Below, one piece after another: positions 14,045-14,566 of a stretch of 14,566 bases of DNA. The position numbers were made by a program, and so were the translations under genes. The stretch's first letter is position 1, and every line of letters begins with the position of its first letter. The notes beneath the pieces were generated by a model. The model saw only the letters and a program-made list of their open reading frames with translations, was not told the DNA's origin and searched no databases. The stretch comes from JBECKS01 sp040235395. Lineage in GTDB: Bacteria > Pseudomonadota > Gammaproteobacteria > Pseudomonadales > JBECKS01. The stretch lies in the NCBI GenBank assembly GCA_040235395.1, contig JBECKS010000161.1:1-14566 (forward strand). The letters are read 5' to 3'.

Positions 14045-14566
14045 TTAAGACAAAAATTTCTGGAATTCAGGGTAGCTTTTGAGAAATTTAAGGTCTTCAG
14101 GTCGGTCAATATCCCACAGCTCTTCCAGTGAAACACTTTTTACTCCCAGATTCCGAAGATTTTCCATCAGTTGTTGGTAAACACTGGTAGCACGCCATTC
14201 AATGTCAGCATACAGGCTTTCGAAAAATACCTTTTCACGACCAGACAAAACACTAGACCTGAAACCTAACAAAACAAAACCGCCATCCAGAGCAGGACCA
14301 ATAACACACGCATTTGTATCAAGTTGCTTCAATGCTTCATTGATATAGGCCTCTTGAATAGCAATGCAGTCTCCCCCAATTACCAACACTTTTTCATAAT
14401 GCTTCATCATTTGTCTAAAAGCTGCACTGAGCGTTTCACTTAAACCACTTCCCTGTTGTGAAAAAAGTTGCCAGTCTTTATCGAAAGAAATCGACTGCCT
14501 GATTTCTTCTTTTGGCTCACCCTTTACCCAGAGTGTTTTCTGAAGTGCAAGCCCATCAAGTTGATT
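14045..14566 (-). CDS. DUF2064/TIGR04282-type glycosyltransferase, C-terminal part, cut by window edge
   Basis: The reading frame is open from the right edge to the stop at 14045 (173 residues). The true N-terminus lies beyond the window; the Met codons at 14405-14410 are internal. Residues such as QGSGLSETLSAAF, KVLVIGGDC, ACVIGPALDGGFVLLGF and the C-terminal WDIDRPEDLKFL match the small GT-A-like proteins of the DUF2064/TIGR04282 group, whose substrate is mostly unknown. The usual GxDCPxL nucleotide-site motif has Ile in place of Pro (GGDCIAI). Many relatives sit beside a second glycosyltransferase or radical-SAM gene; that neighbour, if present, is outside the window. The stop is 98 bp upstream of the MipA-type gene on the same strand. 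Confidence 0.85.
   Translation of the reverse strand, partial: NQLDGLALQKTLWVKGEPKEEIRQSISFDKDWQLFSQQGSGLSETLSAAFRQMMKHYEKVLVIGGDCIAIQEAYINEALKQLDTNACVIGPALDGGFVLLGFRSSVLSGREKVFFESLYADIEWRATSVYQQLMENLRNLGVKSVSLEELWDIDRPEDLKFLKSYPEFQKFLS

Overview
The window reads as a chromosomal segment of a gammaproteobacterium, most like the Pseudomonas/Oceanospirillales (marine) side of the class. The case rests on uvrB next to a class I aspartate aminotransferase gene followed directly by tRNA-Asn, on a CCA-encoding tRNA-Val(GAC), on thrS, and on outer-membrane proteins of Gram-negative type (MipA/OmpV, a lipoprotein). The organism is inferred; no rRNA is present. I see no insertion sequence, prophage, CRISPR array or integrase. 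All large reading frames are intact except the two cut by the window edges.

Layout. Positions 1-2820 hold housekeeping genes on the minus strand: the 5' part of thrS, tRNA-Val and uvrB, with recognisable promoters in front of thrS and the tRNA. Positions 2934-4295 hold a plus-strand aspartate aminotransferase and tRNA-Asn, closed by a strong, apparently bidirectional hairpin terminator. Positions 4371-8018 form a tight minus-strand cluster of four genes: a DUF1289 cysteine-cluster protein, an orphan ParA ATPase overlapping it by four bases, a five-helix membrane protein of the sulfatase/LtaS superfamily, and a small lipoprotein. The spacing implies one operon that combines a positioning-type ATPase with envelope proteins. 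Positions 8131-10165 hold two minus-strand genes: a diiron ferritin-like protein and, past an intercistronic terminator, a MaoC-type double hot-dog enoyl-CoA hydratase. Together they suggest acyl-chain chemistry. Positions 10410-12979 hold a plus-strand pair: a drug-transporter-type MFS protein and a hexokinase of the eukaryotic type. Positions 12987-14566 hold a minus-strand MipA/OmpV outer-membrane protein and the 3' part of a DUF2064/TIGR04282-type glycosyltransferase.

Most notable. First, the eukaryote-type hexokinase has its catalytic motifs intact and lies 29 bp behind an MFS gene. Second, the sulfatase-superfamily protein has lost part of its metal-site motif (SAHGE where SDHGE is usual) and sits in an operon with a ParA that has no ParB. 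Third, the DUF1289 protein heading that operon has a long, unexplained C-terminal extension. Fourth, two perfect 7-bp repeats exactly 10 bp apart lie over the likely -35 region of the ferritin-like gene. These are leads, not demonstrated new systems.
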